Shown: one piece after another, positions 52,074 to 64,000 of the stretch
How positions within the stretch are numbered: position 1 is the first letter of the stretch
Layout: each line of letters starts with the position of its first letter
Origin: Bryoerythrophyllum caledonicum
Taxonomy: Eukaryota > Streptophyta > Bryopsida > Pottiales > Pottiaceae
Length of the DNA: 64,000 bases
Assembly (NCBI GenBank): GCA_963971425.1
Contig: OZ020516.1
Span: 11,892,593 to 11,956,592 of the forward strand
Reading direction: 5' to 3'
Position numbers and translations under genes: made by a program
Notes under the pieces: model-generated
Told to the model about the DNA's origin: nothing
The model's input: the letters and a program-made list of their open reading frames with translations, nothing else
Database searches by the model: none

Positions 52074-53165
52074 GGAGGTGGGCCAGGGAAATGGTGGTGA
52101 AGTCGCAGGCAGGGAATCCTGTATTGCGGAGTCCAGGCTTCACAGAATAGGGGACATTGGGGATGTAGTGAGATCGTCAAGCACATGCAGGGGTACATGG
52201 AAGCACGAGAATGGGCCAATCATGTGAAGCGTTGGCGATTGTAAAATGAATGTAGAAGAAGTTAGAAGTGATGCCTGTGAAGCTGGGGGTTGGGTTTCAA
52301 GTGGAAGGATCCAGCAGGTTTTGGAAGCGTGGGGAAGAGCACAGGTATGGCGGAGCCCAGCCTGTTGGAAGGTTATTGTTGCTGGTTTTTGCTTGGGCTT
52401 GGCATCATGAGCGGGGTGAAGATTTTGCTTTGAATTCGCCGAGATTTCAACCTTTCCCGTGTGGGAAAGGCTCTGTAGAATGAAAAAAGAAAATGAAAAT
52501 GTAGAACGATAGGGGTTGATCCGTATCATGTTTATTTGGGATTTTATTTCGTGCTAGGCTGCTGGGGTTCTGGACAGCATGAGCTTGCGACTGTCCTCGG
52601 GTGTATCTGTGGAGAGAGGATGGGCCCAATTGGCGAGGATGCGTTGTATTGAGGAGCCAGCAGCAGTTGTGTTTATAATTGAGCTCTGTACAAGGCAGTT
52701 CGAATGATATTCACTCCAACCTCTTCGGCGGTTGTAATGGTTCTCGTTGGAATGGTTTCTATTGGATGGAATGGTGAGGACGTTTCTGATCCGGAACCGA
52801 GTCGAGGGACATACCTTGGCTGCCTAATTGTGTATTGATAGCATGTACATATCATTTCAGCTCTTGTGTGGTGTGCGTTATTTGGCTTCTTAGGTGTGGC
52901 TATGTGATTGCCGGTTTTTATTCCGCAGCTTACATGCAGCTCGGAATAGTAATCTGCAATCTTCTACCACCAGCGAGGGTATGTCTCGTTTGGCTATGAT
53001 GTCCGAAATGGAGAAGGAAACATGCATCTCTCTTGAGTGTAGCGATTCCATTACTCATCCACTTGATTTTGCAAACAATTCTAAACATGTTGGATCTACT
53101 TCGTGTGCATGTTTGTGTTATGTCTTTAAAGTGTGTATGTTCCAAGACTACTTTATTATACTGTA
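52074..53165. other. 3' untranslated region of NF-YB and spacer
   Basis: The first several hundred bases are GC-balanced and likely transcribed. No further gene is seen before the mariner terminus at 53166. Confidence 0.4.
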
Positions 53166-54490
53166 CAGTGGGGTCCAAAAATAATTTGAATTTTTTGCTT
53201 GTGTATGTATCCACTACACTGCTACCAATGTTTTCGCCCTCCTGAGGGCTGAGAAATTGTCAATTTACCATGAAATTTTTGGCACAAGATCAATTCTATG
53301 TTGAAAACATGTGTGCCAAATTTCAAGGCCAAGAGATTTCTACAATAAAAGATATCCAAGATTTACCAACATGGAATAGTTGTAAGAAAAGTTTCACAGC
53401 TGCCAACTTTGACACCCTCCCAAGGATTGAAAGAATTAATTTTGCCCATAAATTTTTTAGCATGAGACCACTTCTATGTTGATTACATATTAGAAAAATT
53501 GCAAGTCCAAATGATCCACACAAATTAAACTAATTCAAAATCTAGCAACATGTGTAGTTGTGAGAAACATTTCACTCCTGGCCAATTTTGACACACTCCC
53601 AAGGATTGAATTTTTTGTGTTTTCCCATGAAATGTTTGACATGAGACTGCCTCCATGTTGATCACATGCATGCCAAATATGAAGGCCAAAATATCTACAC
53701 ATCAAAAGATTTTTGACATCTACCAACATGCATAGTTGTAAGAAACATTTCACTGCTACCAACTTTGACACCCTCCCAAGGATTCAATTTTTTATTTTTT
53801 CCCATGATATTTTGGGCATAAGTCCATCTCTATGTTGATTATACGTGTGTTTAATTTCAAGTCCAAAGGATCCACAAAAAGAAAGAAACAAATCTAAATC
53901 TACCAACATGTGTAGTTGTGAGAAACAATTAGGGAAACCATTTCACTATTGCCAACTTTGACACCCTCCTTAGGTCGGAAAATTTGTTAATTGACCATGA
54001 AACTATTGGCACAAGATCATCTCCATGTTGATGACATGTGTGCAAAAATTCAAGGCCAGAAGATGAATACAATTAAACATCTTCAAAATCTACCAAAATA
54101 TGTAGTTATGAGAAACAATTTTGAATATCCTTTTTTGTATTCTTCATGTGGCCTTGGAATTTGGCACACTTATTATGAATATAGAGATGATCTTGTGCCA
54201 AGAATTTCAAGGTAAATTAAAAAATAATCAGCCCTAGGGAGGATATCAAAGTTGGCAGCTGTGAATGGCTCACAACTACACATCTTGGTAGATTTTGAAT
54301 ATCATTTTTTCTATTCATCATCTACACTTGAAATTTGGCACACATTTTTTTAACATAGAAATTATCTTGTGCCAAAAATTTCATGGTAAATTGACAAATT
54401 TTTAGCCCTGAGGAGGGCGCCAAAGTTGGCAGCAGTGTAGTGTGGAAACGTACATAAGCAAAAAATTTGAATTATTTTTGGACCCCACTG
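53166..54490. mobile_element. Non-autonomous mariner element A (1325 bp) with internal tandem repeats
   Basis: Terminal inverted repeats start CAGTGGGGTCCAAAAATAAT and stay complementary for more than 100 bp (including the GAGGAGGGCGCCAAAGTTGG region). TA dinucleotides flank it (53164-53165, 54491-54492). Inside, a unit containing CCAACTTTGACACCCTCC repeats near 53403, 53580, 53757 and 53951 (about 177-194 bp apart). Inverted versions lie near the right end. No transposase is encoded. Confidence 0.8.
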
Positions 54491-54492
54491 TA

Positions 54493-56788
54493 CAGTATAG
54501 TAGGGGGACAAAAAGTTTGGCGTTTTTGCATTCCAGCAGAAGAGATAATCAAGTCTGCATTCTTTTTGAATGCACCAAAGGCACAAAAATTGTCCCCTAC
54601 TTACCAAATTTGGAACTTGGGTTCTTTTTTAAGCTGATTATGTGTCTGCAAAGTGGCCTAATAATTTACCAAGATGGTTTTATAGCTAGTTTATCAACTA
54701 GTACCCATTTCACTACGTTTAGTCATTAATATAAGTGTGAACTCCATACAATGAGGAGAATAAATTTGTTAAACACCAATTAGTGAACTCCATTTACATT
54801 CTAATACTAACACTAACTTTGACTTGGTTGACATCATCAAGCATCAATCATTGCCTAAATGACAATTTAGAAACATTGAAAATGTTGTCAATTGCAAAAA
54901 TAATGCTTGACATTTGAATGTCTATCATAGGCACATAAATTGTTTTTTAAACCTATAAATCGGAGTACATGTTCATCTATAAGTTCATTATGTAAGCACA
55001 AATTTTGGTAGCCTAAAAATATGTAAAATAGGATTTATTGCAAATTTACCAACACATATGCCCTCCTATAGCCTCAATCACAAATTGTAATCTTGGTACC
55101 ATTGAATGACATAAAGTTAGAAGTTGACTACTACTAACTAATGTCTACTTTCTTTGTAAAGTTGCCTTCGACTCATCTAAGGACTTGGGACTTGATTGGC
55201 CATGTTGGACTGCATTTTAAAAAGCTTCCAGACATTCTCTAGTGGATTGAGATCAGGACTATTTGCAGGCCAGTCAAGCTTCTTTATTAGGCGTAATTTT
55301 CTCCATTCTTCAGGGGCTTTACTTCAACGCACTGGAGCTCCATCTTCCATAAGTATAGCACGTGAGTCTTGGCCCATAAATTGAAGCAAATGGCCATTAT
55401 AGACCAACTCCACAAAATCAATAGCTTTGCAACAATCCTTTGGCATAAACACAAACTCTGATTTTTTGTCTCCGCCAAACCCTCCGCAAATCATGAGAGA
55501 TGTCCTCCCACTCTTGAAAGTGGGAACTTCACAACTTGATGAATATCACTCATATACCGTTCTCCAAACATGAATTTGCCTTGAAACTTTGCCAATTTCA
55601 AAAGTAGATTCATCAGTCCAACAAACACGCTCCCACTCTTCGGAACTCCATCCACAATATTGTCTTGCAAAATGTAGCCGCCGTGACATATGAAGAAATG
55701 TCAAGAAAGGCTTCTTCACCGCAATTCTACTAAAAATGTTGTGGTCGGGCAAAACACGGCGAACAATCCTAGTACTCACATCCACAGGGCAAGCATTGGT
55801 GATATCTTGAAGTGATGATCGACGATGAGTTTTGGAGAATAATTAAATTTGACAAACATCTCTCTCACTAAGTTTCTTGGATCTTCCAGTGCTTGAATTT
55901 TCCTGGTAAGTTTTATGCTCTATAAATTGCTTGATGATTCTTTGCACTGTCCTATCAACTTTCCTACAATTCTTGCAATACTAGCACAACTCATTCCCCC
56001 TCATTCATTCCCATTATGCAGGCACGAATTTCATCTGGAATTGTAATGATTGTCTTCAATCAATCTGATTGTAGGTAAGCAAAGAATCTAGCTTATTGAA
56101 GCAATAGAACAAATCAAGAAGCCAAATCCCAAATCAACTAAGTGGCTTCTCATTGCTCAACAAGGGGACAAAGTGCTCAACATCACTAGTCACCCACCAG
56201 TCACCCACTAACAAAAGCCAAACAAGCCTTTTTCACCCACCAATTTTGATCTTGCAAATCCTCATTACCTTCATCAACTCTCTACAACACTCTTGTCTCA
56301 CATTTGCAACTTAATTCATGTCAACTTTAACAAGTTGTGCGGTCTAAATTGCAAAGGTAATGTTGCTTATATAACCAAATTATTGTAATTTTCAAACTTA
56401 CACATCAAATGTCTATAGGACAAGTGGAAACCTTCAAATCGACAAGTAGATGATGCTTTTGTGTAAAATATATGTTAAACAAAGCATCCATGACAATATT
56501 TTAATTTTAGAAGCATGAGGTGTCTAATTCTCTTCAACATTTAGAATATACCTTCTAATTCATGATGAAAAGGGTACTAGTTGTTAAATTAGCTATAAAA
56601 CCATTTTGGTAAATTATTAGGCCACAAAACTTTGCAGACGTGTAATTAGCTTATAAAAAAACCCAAGTTCCATATTTGGTAGATTGGAGACAATTTTTGT
56701 GCCTTTGGTGCATTTTAAAAGATTGGACTTGATTTTTTCTTCTGCTCGAATGCAAAAACGCCAAACTTTTTGTCCCCCTACTATACTG
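54493..56788. mobile_element. Tc1/mariner element B (2296 bp) with ~240 bp terminal repeats
   Basis: Both ends start CAGTATAGTAGGGGGACAAA, and the arms match for about 240 bp (54493-54735 and 56545-56788). TA flanks both sides (54491-54492, 56789-56790). The left TA is the same one that borders element A, so the two elements abut with a single shared TA. A broken transposase lies inside on the minus strand. Confidence 0.85.
55190..56040 (-). pseudogene. Tc1/mariner transposase of element B, broken
   Basis: Read on the minus strand, a helix-turn-helix-like N-terminus is followed by the catalytic blocks: CWTDESTFEIG (first Asp, near 55610), LMEDGAPVR (second Asp, near 55340) and WPANSPDLNPLENVW (third acid, near 55230). 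The blocks lie in different frames with several stops, so the copy is dead. Order and spacing are those of a DD-E transposase. Confidence 0.75.
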
Positions 56789-56859
56789 TACATAATATTG
56801 TTGCACAAACTCAATATTTTTTTCTTAAAAAAACAATTTTATTGCAATTTTGACACATT

Positions 56860-56931
56860 TGTTCACAAATGTCACCGTTGTACCTAAGTGCACTTATAAA
56901 TGGTGAGGGAAAAATTGCTTAATTGCATGTT
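56860..56931 (+). repeat. Stray terminus of the 12.8 kb element family
   Basis: TTGTACCTAAGTGCACTT, then TGGTGAGGG and AATTGCTTAATTGCATGTT, match the inverted left end of the element at 24353 (TTGTATCTAAGTGCACTT, TGGTGAG, AATTGCTTAATTGCGTGTT). The match reaches about 75 bp. No partner end or body was found nearby; mariner B begins just to its left. Confidence 0.65.
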
Positions 56932-57175
56932 CTAATATGGACTTTATTTCCCGCTTCATATTGCATTCAAAGATTAAATGAATAATCCAAATGAAAGAAT
57001 TTGCAAAAGAGCCTCTTTACTTTGTCAATTCATTGGCGGGCGAGAGAACTTTCTCAAGACACTTTTGATGGTGGTAAAAGGAATGATGTACATTTCTGGA
57101 TCTATGTACTTTAAAGGCGTTGCGCTATATTTTACGAGAATGATGAAGGGGTGGAAGTAATGACTTTGTCAAATT
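56932..57175. other. Short spacer before the gypsy element
   Basis: No feature recognised. Confidence 0.35.
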
Positions 57176-57532
57176 GTAGTGATGTGGTCAGGTGCTCAGC
57201 TCCATTTGCTTTCTATAACCATCTTGACGCATTGACCACCAGTAGACCCACGACAACTATATGAGAGACTTGCTCCTTTCCTCCTTAACACGAGGGTCCT
57301 CCTCCAAGCCTTTGCTAGGGGCTAGTGTCCCCTTAGCATTGTGGTGGCTCACAACACCCATGGTGCCTTTGCACCATAAGGCCTCCCGACCAAGACATCA
57401 TCCCAAGCGCTACTCCAGGGCGCCTTGGGACTTGGTTACTACAGGGTCCAAACAACTTCCAAGCCTCCACCCCTTGGTGGAGGTGTCCCTTTTGTTGTCA
57501 CCCCCTTCTATCACTTTAAGGATGTGACATTC
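57176..57532 (-). repeat. 3' LTR of the gypsy element
   Basis: It starts TGTCACATCCTTAAAG on the minus strand at 57532. Blocks such as CACCCCTTGGTGGAGG and CACCATGGGCGTTGTG-like segments are shared with the right LTR, with much divergence and indels. The end near 57176 is tentative. Confidence 0.6.
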
Positions 57533-58126
57533 TCCCCTACTTTAAGTGTTAATGTCCTCATAGTGTATAGTAATGGTCTTCTTCTTTTTACCGTCTCTCC
57601 CATTGGACTTGTCTTTTTGTCTGATCTGGTGTAAACGCCACTTTACACCGGAGTCTTGACTTAGGAAAATTATATCTTGTCACTTTTCCCTTCTTCTTTA
57701 ATATTCCTAGCTTTGCTTTCCTTCCAGAGCCCCAATCCAACTAGGTGTGCCATGGGTGATTGCCGGTTCTTAGGTCCACACCAAGACCCGCCCTGCCTTG
57801 GTTCTTATGTCCCATTTGTTTATGGAGAGCAACCCCCATAATCTGTTTTCACATAAACACAAGCCAATCCTTATAAGGCCGGAAAGACGGCCCCACCCCC
57901 GTCCAGAGTGGGATTCATAGGTTTCCCTTAGAAGCTAACTTAGCGGCACCCCTCCTTCCAATTACTCCACTACTTCTACTCCTTCCACTAATCTCATTTG
58001 AATTGACAAATTGATTTCACATTGTTAGCCTTTTCTTGCTTTGTGTTTTTTTTATGGTGTGCTCTCCTCCATTTTGAGGGAACGATGACCTCATCGTTTT
58101 GGGGCTTTCCTCTTGATGCCCTTCTT

Positions 58127-61100
58127 TTATTTTTCCATATCATCCACGCTAGCTTCATAAGCGTCAATGAGTGGTTTCACATGCCTTAGATAGCTTGCAG
58201 AAACCCATTGGTATTCTGCCACTAGAAACCCTTCAAAGGTACACGGGCAGACTAACCCTTGGGTCAATCTCTTATTTCCTACTATTCCATTGACTTGTCC
58301 CAACTTCTTGTCCCAAATATCATATGTGGCCTTGGGCCTCAATGCTTGTTCATAATGGAAACCTTTGTCATCCGGAGTGAACTTCTTCAACACCGAAACA
58401 TGGAATATAAGGTGTAACCTGTTTTTCTTTGGAATGTCAATGATATACACATCCTTGTGTATTTCTTTCAACATCTGGTATGGTCCAACCCATCTTTGCA
58501 CCCATTTGTGTGACAAAATTTTGAGAATTCAGAAGTTAGTGGTGTCTAATCATACTAACTCTTCTACTTCATGCACGACTTCACGGCGATGCTTATCCGC
58601 CGCCTCCTCGTATTTACACTGAGCGCGTTCCAAAAAACGCCTTGCCATCTTTTGGACATGTTCTTTTCTTGAAACCCATGTTGTTGCTTCCTCATAGAAG
58701 AATGTAGAAGGGGAATCCTCATCCTTCTTTGCTAACACTAGATCAGTAGGTTTCAATGCATCAAACCCACCTTGAATGGACTCATTTCAATACTTGTAAA
58801 GAAGGTGGTGTTGTAACAGAAGTCAGCCTAAAGCAACACGTCAACCCAATCACTATGATCAACTGCTATATAATTTTTTCAAATACATATTTTAAAGTAT
58901 AACATTGACCCTCTCGGTTTAACCATCTCCTTGGGGATAAACCGCAGTAGTCAAGATGAGCTTGGTTTCTGACCTCCTCATCAAATGTTGGCAAAAGGCC
59001 GTTAGAAATTGTGCGTCCCGGTCACTTACTATGTCTTCAGGATAGACCATTTGGCAAATCCAATGATCATAGAAGAGTTGCGCTGTCATTTCAGCACCAT
59101 CACTCCACTTTGTTGGAAATAACTTTGCTTGCTTGCTAAACCTATCAACGACCACATATATGGCGTCATAACCTTGCACCATTGGCAGTAATGTCATAAA
59201 GTCCATTGACAAACATCTATAAGACTGCTTTGGAATTGGCAAGGAGTTTAACATCCCCACAATCCTTTGAGTGCTTGCCTTGTTCATTTGGCACTCGGCA
59301 CGTGAAGAAATACATTTCTTCACTTCTCTTTTGAGATTTGGCCAATAATATTTCTTCCACAACTCCTTGGTTGTCACTAGCACTCCGCAGTGTCTAGCTC
59401 CAGGCGTGTCATGGAATTCACTCATCATCCTCTTCTTCAAGTTTCCCTTAGGAAGATACAATCTACTTTGCTTATAGTAGATCAACCCTTAGACTCTTTT
59501 CACGATTTTAAGTCTTGAAAACTTAGAAGACATGCCCTTCTTGGAAACTGGCTTGTAATCAAATATCTTGTTCAATTCAATTGCCTCCTCATCCTCTTTG
59601 TATCCTTCTTTGACTTCTAACTCTAATGGAGTATCGTTCTCATTTAGAGCCATGGTCATCATCACCATGAATTCCTCCTTCCTACATAGTGCATGTGGCA
59701 CTAAGTTCTCACGTCCCGGTTTGTGAATAAGGACTATATTAATTGAGGCAATCACGTTTTACCACCTCAACTCCTTTGGCGTGGCTTGTGCCTTAGTCTC
59801 AAAATACTTCAATGAAACATTCTCAGTGAAAACCTTAGTTTCCTGACCACCCAAGTAATGTCTCCACACTTTGAGGCAATGGGCAACTGCAAAGGGTTCC
59901 TTCTCACGTGTGGGCCACCTTAGTTGGCTCCCTATGTGTTCTCTACTTTTAAATGCAATAGGCCTTCCTTCTTGCATTAGCACTCCTCCAATGGCAAATC
60001 TACTAGTATCCGTGTGGACCTCAAATTCCATCCCAAAATCTGGATAATTGAATACCCCAGAACTAGTCAAGGCCAATTTGAGTTCATCAAATGCCTCTTG
60101 GCATGTGACGCTCCATTGAAATTTCTTATTGTCTTTGGTCAACAAATCAGAAAAGAGACCAACAATTTTTAGAGAAGCCCTTTATAAATTTTCTATGATA
60201 ATTTGCTTCTCCGAGAAACACCTTCACTCCCATTTGGGTTAGAAGCACCTTCCACTCTTTGATTGCCTTTAGTTTTCTAGGATCTGCTTGGATCCTCTCA
60301 CTATTGCATATGTGACCAAGAAATTCTATCTCTTAAAGTGCAAACTCACTTTTTTTTGCAGTCACATAGAGTTTGTTGTCCCTTAATTATTTTAACACTG
60401 CCTCCACATATTTGGCATGTTTTTCCTCAGTCTTTGAGTATATCAAGATGTCATCAATATAGATGATCACATACTCATCAATTTCTTGATGGAAGATTGA
60501 GTTTATCGTAGTGATGAAGGTGGCTGGCGCATTGCACAACCCAAAAGGCATCACCATGAACTCATATGATCCATATCGAGTCCTACAAACGGTTTTTTCA
60601 ACGTCCTCATTAGCCACCTTTATTTGATAGTAGCATGACTTGAGATCTATCTTTGTGAAATACTTAGCTCCAGCTAACCTATTGATCAAGTCATTTGGCC
60701 TTGGCAGTGGATACTTGTTTTTCATTGTGACCTTGTTGAGCGCTCTTTGTCTACATACAAGTAAACTTACTATCATCTTTTCTCACAAATAAGACTGGTG
60801 CTCTAAATGGTGACTTATTTGGCCTGATGTAGCCCATTGCTAGCAACTTTGTGAGATGCCTCTTCAATTCCATAAGTTCCATCAGCTCCATCAACTCCTT
60901 TTGGTTGAGCTTGTAAGGAGCTTTCCTAGATGGAGCAGAGTCTTACAACAAGTCAATTTTATGATCCACCACCCTCTTTGATGGCAGATCATTTGACAAC
61001 TCATTGGTCACCACATCCTTAAACTTTTCTAACACATTCAGAATGCTTTGGGACAGACACTTGGAATTTTGTGTTAATTCATTTTTGTTTATTGCAAATT

Positions 61101-62662
61101 CTTGAGCTAACAAACAAAATATATCACATTTGAACTACTCTTGTCTTCAAAGTGGTTATCCAACCCATCAAGGCTAAAATCACGTGTGTGGCTAAAGACT
61201 TTTGGCTTTCCATCAGTCCCCTAAATCACTACTTCTAACCTACGTCTCTTCCTAATTTCAACTCCATAAAAGTCAAGAAAAGTATTGCCGAATACAAAAT
61301 CAATACTACCAAGGTCACACACTGTAAAATCCTCTACTAACTTAGTGTTGTCTACTTCAAAACTCAAGCCTGGTACTACTTGTGTTGCTAGACTACTTCC
61401 TTGAGCGAACGCCACCTACACAACTTCTTTGGTTGGCTCTATGTTCAACTCCAACCGTTTGGCGCAACTTGTACTTACAAACAAGTTTGTAGCTCCTGAA
61501 TCAAGCAGCATGGAAATGTTAGTTTTCTTTTAACTTACCTTTCAAGTAGACTAAGCCCTTGTGATGAGTGATGACATTTAACTTAGCCTCAAAACCTCCT
61601 CCAAACACCATGGCCTGGAGGTGAAGGCTCTTATCACCTTAGCATTCTTCTTCAGGGGTGATTGCACTTTTATCTCCTCAAAAACACTCAAACTGGGTTC
61701 TAAAGGCGTGACCTCCCTTATAGTGGCCAATACTTTTTTGTCCTTTAATGGTCTTGGTTTTGCTTCATTCTTCCAATCCTTAGCCATGTAACCAAGCTGC
61801 TGACAATTGTAGAAGATGTCATTATCATGGCACCCCTTCTTGTCTTTGCCACTCAGGTCATAGTGACCCTTCTTGTCTTTGTGGTCTTCACTTTCAAACT
61901 TCATTTTGAAGTTTTTGTCCTTGTCCTTGCTTTTGCCTTGGTGAAGGTGTTTCTTTTTCCACCCGCCATAGCTAACTCCACTAGAGGAGCTCTCGACCAT
62001 CAACTGGTCAGCCAGGGCCAAGGCTTCATCCAAGCTTTCAAGGACACTTTCCCTTTCAAAATACTTCTACCTTGTGGCCTCTTCTAGATCAGCGTAGAAG
62101 CACACCAACTTGGAATACTCATTCATCTTTTTGCAAGACACCATCGTAGCTTGAAACACTCTGACATAATTTTTGAGGGAGCATTTCTCCATGCCTTGCT
62201 TCAAGTGGACCATGGTTACGCCATCTAGGAAGTGTTGGTGCTTTGGCACAAACCTGACCAACAACAACTCTCTCACCTCTTTCCATGACCTTTCCATCCC
62301 ATCAAATGCTTTGGCTTTCTCTGCCCAGTACCACTCCAGGACGGTACTCTCAAGCAGAGTGGGCAGGGTCTTCACCCTTCTAGCCCCCTTGATGTCCGTG
62401 GCATCAAACCACACTTCTACCTCCTCCAGGAACTTCTTCATGGTCCTCTTCACCTCCATGTCGCTCCACTTCTTTGGAGTTGGCACCTTTGGAAGTGTGC
62501 CCTTGTCCAACTCTTTGGCCCTCCCCAAGTTTCTCTTTCCTTAGTCACTTCTTCGCGCACCAACTTCATGATGTCACTAAGTGACAAGGTCATCTTGGTT
62601 TCCTCCATTCCCTTTGCAATGAGGGGCACTGGAGTTGGTAGCTCCCTTGGAGGGCTCACCAC
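58127..62662 (-). pseudogene. gag-pol of the gypsy element, with several stops
   Basis: Gag begins near 62662 and frameshifts near 62530. The capsid-like part is at 62528-62067 and a damaged CCHC knuckle (FYNCQQLGYMAKDW, last Cys lost) near 61800. Protease motif MLLDSGATNLFVS lies near 61505. Reverse transcriptase is at about 60980-60180, with YIDDILIYS intact and PFGLCNAPATF before it. RNase H is at 60145-59500 (VHTDTSRFAIGGVL). The integrase has a zinc-binding N-terminus and Asp in SMDFM and VSDRD. The TER motif holding the catalytic Glu follows a TAA where family members have Gln (QGDG-stop-TER, near 58917). A beta-barrel/chromodomain-like tail (RWVGPYQML, FHVSVLKKF) ends at 58127. Most stops are TAG or TAA at positions where Gln is plausible. 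Confidence 0.85.
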
Positions 62663-63106
62663 TTCATTTCCTTGAGAGGGAGCTTTCTCCTCCTTTGGAT
62701 TTCTTCTATCATTCCCTCATGTGGCCTCTAAGCCACTTGACTCACTTGACGAGGAGATGGAGCGTCCTTTGTACTCCCACTTAGAGTGAGAATGGAAGTC
62801 TCTTTGACTCCCACCTTTTAGGCACTACCATCCACTGCTTGCTCACTAGCTCCCCCACTTGGGGAGCCCGTGGCTTTCTTGGAGGTGGCCCTCTTCTTCA
62901 TGGGTTTTTTGGCAAATCGCCTTGGGCCCTTGCCAAGTCTTCTTGCCTTAGGACATCTTCAATGTCCACGCCCTCACCACTTGGTGGCGCTTCTACTAGG
63001 GCCTTTTTTCCCCTAGTCATGGCTCAAGTTCTCTCTTGAAGCTTACAACCACAACTAGGTCTTGGTCCAGCTACGCATTACTAACTAGTCCCGCTCTTAT
63101 ACCAAT

Positions 63107-63564
63107 GTAATGTCCCCAATCTCACTAGACTAGTGACACTCTTTCACCTGCACCCCCACGCACTTATAATACTTACAACTTTACTTAGCTTCACTTAGTA
63201 GCCACACACTAAGTCCCCCTAATAGCCCAATAGGCTGGGGTCCCAGGCTGTCCCACCTAATACCCCAGACCAACTTCACTCTTTGGTAAGGAAGGATTTG
63301 CCCCTTTCACCCTTAATACTAAGGTCCTCCCCCAAGCCTTTGTTGGGGGATGGTGTTCCCTTAGCGTTGTGAGCCACCACAACGCCCATGGTGCTTTAGC
63401 ACCACGACAGGGCCAAGGGAGTCTCTAGGGTGCCTTTGCACCATGTGGCCTCCCTACCAAGTCATCATCCTAGGTTAAGGGTCCAAACAACTTTCAAGTC
63501 TCCACCCCTTGGTGGAGGCGTTCCCTTTGTTGTCACCCCCTTCCATCACTTTAGGGAGGTGACA
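63107..63564 (-). repeat. 5' LTR of the gypsy element (458 bp)
   Basis: Minus-strand termini are TGTCACCTCC ... GGACATTACA, giving the usual TG...CA. The primer-binding site follows immediately at 63106 downwards. It shares several long blocks with 57260-57532. Confidence 0.8.
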
Positions 63565-64000
63565 TTTTGGACGAATGTGGGCATTGATGACTACAGAATT
63601 GAGTAGAACAACCATCAAAGTAGTAGATTTAGAGTTTTGCATTGAACGTGGTTGTTCAATCACTTACAACATTTGAGAAGTTGTTGGACGGTTTTAATAT
63701 GCCACAACTTGCATTCTCCACATTGAAAGAAGTGCAAGCAAATTGAGTTATTTTGGAGCAGCTCAATAGCAGTGCCATAAAATATAGGGAAGAAGTTCAA
63801 CAACAAATTGAAATCGTCAACAACAAACAACGAGACGTTTACAAAATAGTCATGTAATCGAGCGCTTGACATCTTCAACAGATCTACTTTGTTAATGGAC
63901 TGGTGGTACCGGGAAGACGTACTAGGAGAATCTCATAATGAAGTCCATGCGTGCGCAAAATCAAATCGCATTGGTCATTGCTTTGTCCAAAATTGCCACG
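63565..64000. other. Right flank, nothing assigned
   Basis: Low-complexity AT-rich sequence with short open frames on both strands. I recognise no domain. Confidence 0.35.

Larger units (their letters stand above)
57176..63564 (-). mobile_element. Ty3/gypsy LTR retrotransposon, minus orientation
   Basis: Two long terminal repeats enclose gag-pol in the order gag, protease, reverse transcriptase, RNase H, integrase, which is the Ty3/gypsy order. The 5' LTR (right) ends ACA and is followed by TTGGTATAAGAGCGGGA, a diverged initiator-Met tRNA primer site. A purine tract GTAGGGGAGAA directly precedes the 3' LTR start TGTCACATCC at 57532. The outer (left) border at about 57176 is uncertain. Confidence 0.85.

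Overview
The window looks like nuclear DNA of a land plant or close streptophyte relative. Spliceosomal introns, Ty3/gypsy, hAT, Tc1/mariner, Helitron-like and PIF/Harbinger-like repeats and telo-box promoter motifs all fit this. The NF-YB protein (histone fold plus a long Met/Gly/Gln tail) is, from memory, of bryophyte type, so a moss-like genome is my best guess; the species cannot be fixed from sequence alone. The standard genetic code applies, since intact host genes end in TAG and TAA.

Host genes sit in three places. A two-exon multi-pass membrane protein gene (TMEM8/CREST-like) lies at 16.2-17.5 kb on the minus strand. A compact cluster covers 38.5-48.0 kb: a deoxynucleoside kinase (6 exons, +), a 51-residue organelle-type ribosomal protein bL36 (-), and an 18-exon NSUN2/TRM4-type RNA m5C methyltransferase (+). 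An NF-YB gene with a long leader lies at 51.3-52.1 kb (+).

The rest is repeat-rich. From left to right: an array of six 126-127 bp palindromic units (1.1-1.86 kb); a tRNA-derived SINE-like unit; a small unknown ORF; a seven-exon gene at 4.5-8.5 kb joining a ParB-like domain to a permuted DNA methyltransferase domain, broken only by four in-frame TAG codons; a dead hAT transposase (9.7-12.3 kb) carrying a CACTA-like MITE; degenerate ~180 bp tandem repeats; a second SINE-like unit; LINE and Tc1 relics (19.7-21.3 kb); tandem Helitron-like units (22.0-23.0 kb); and a putative 12.8 kb terminal-inverted-repeat element (24.35-37.19 kb) with a DUF7869-like transposase gene on one strand and an unrecognised gene on the other. 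After NF-YB come two abutting mariner elements (53.2-56.8 kb), a stray end of the 12.8 kb family (56.9 kb), and a nearly full-length dead Ty3/gypsy element with two LTRs (57.2-63.6 kb).

The strongest candidate for something undescribed is the eukaryotic, intron-bearing ParB-methyltransferase fusion at 4.5-8.5 kb. The second is the 12.8 kb TIR element. All functional statements rest on motifs read by eye; no database search was possible.
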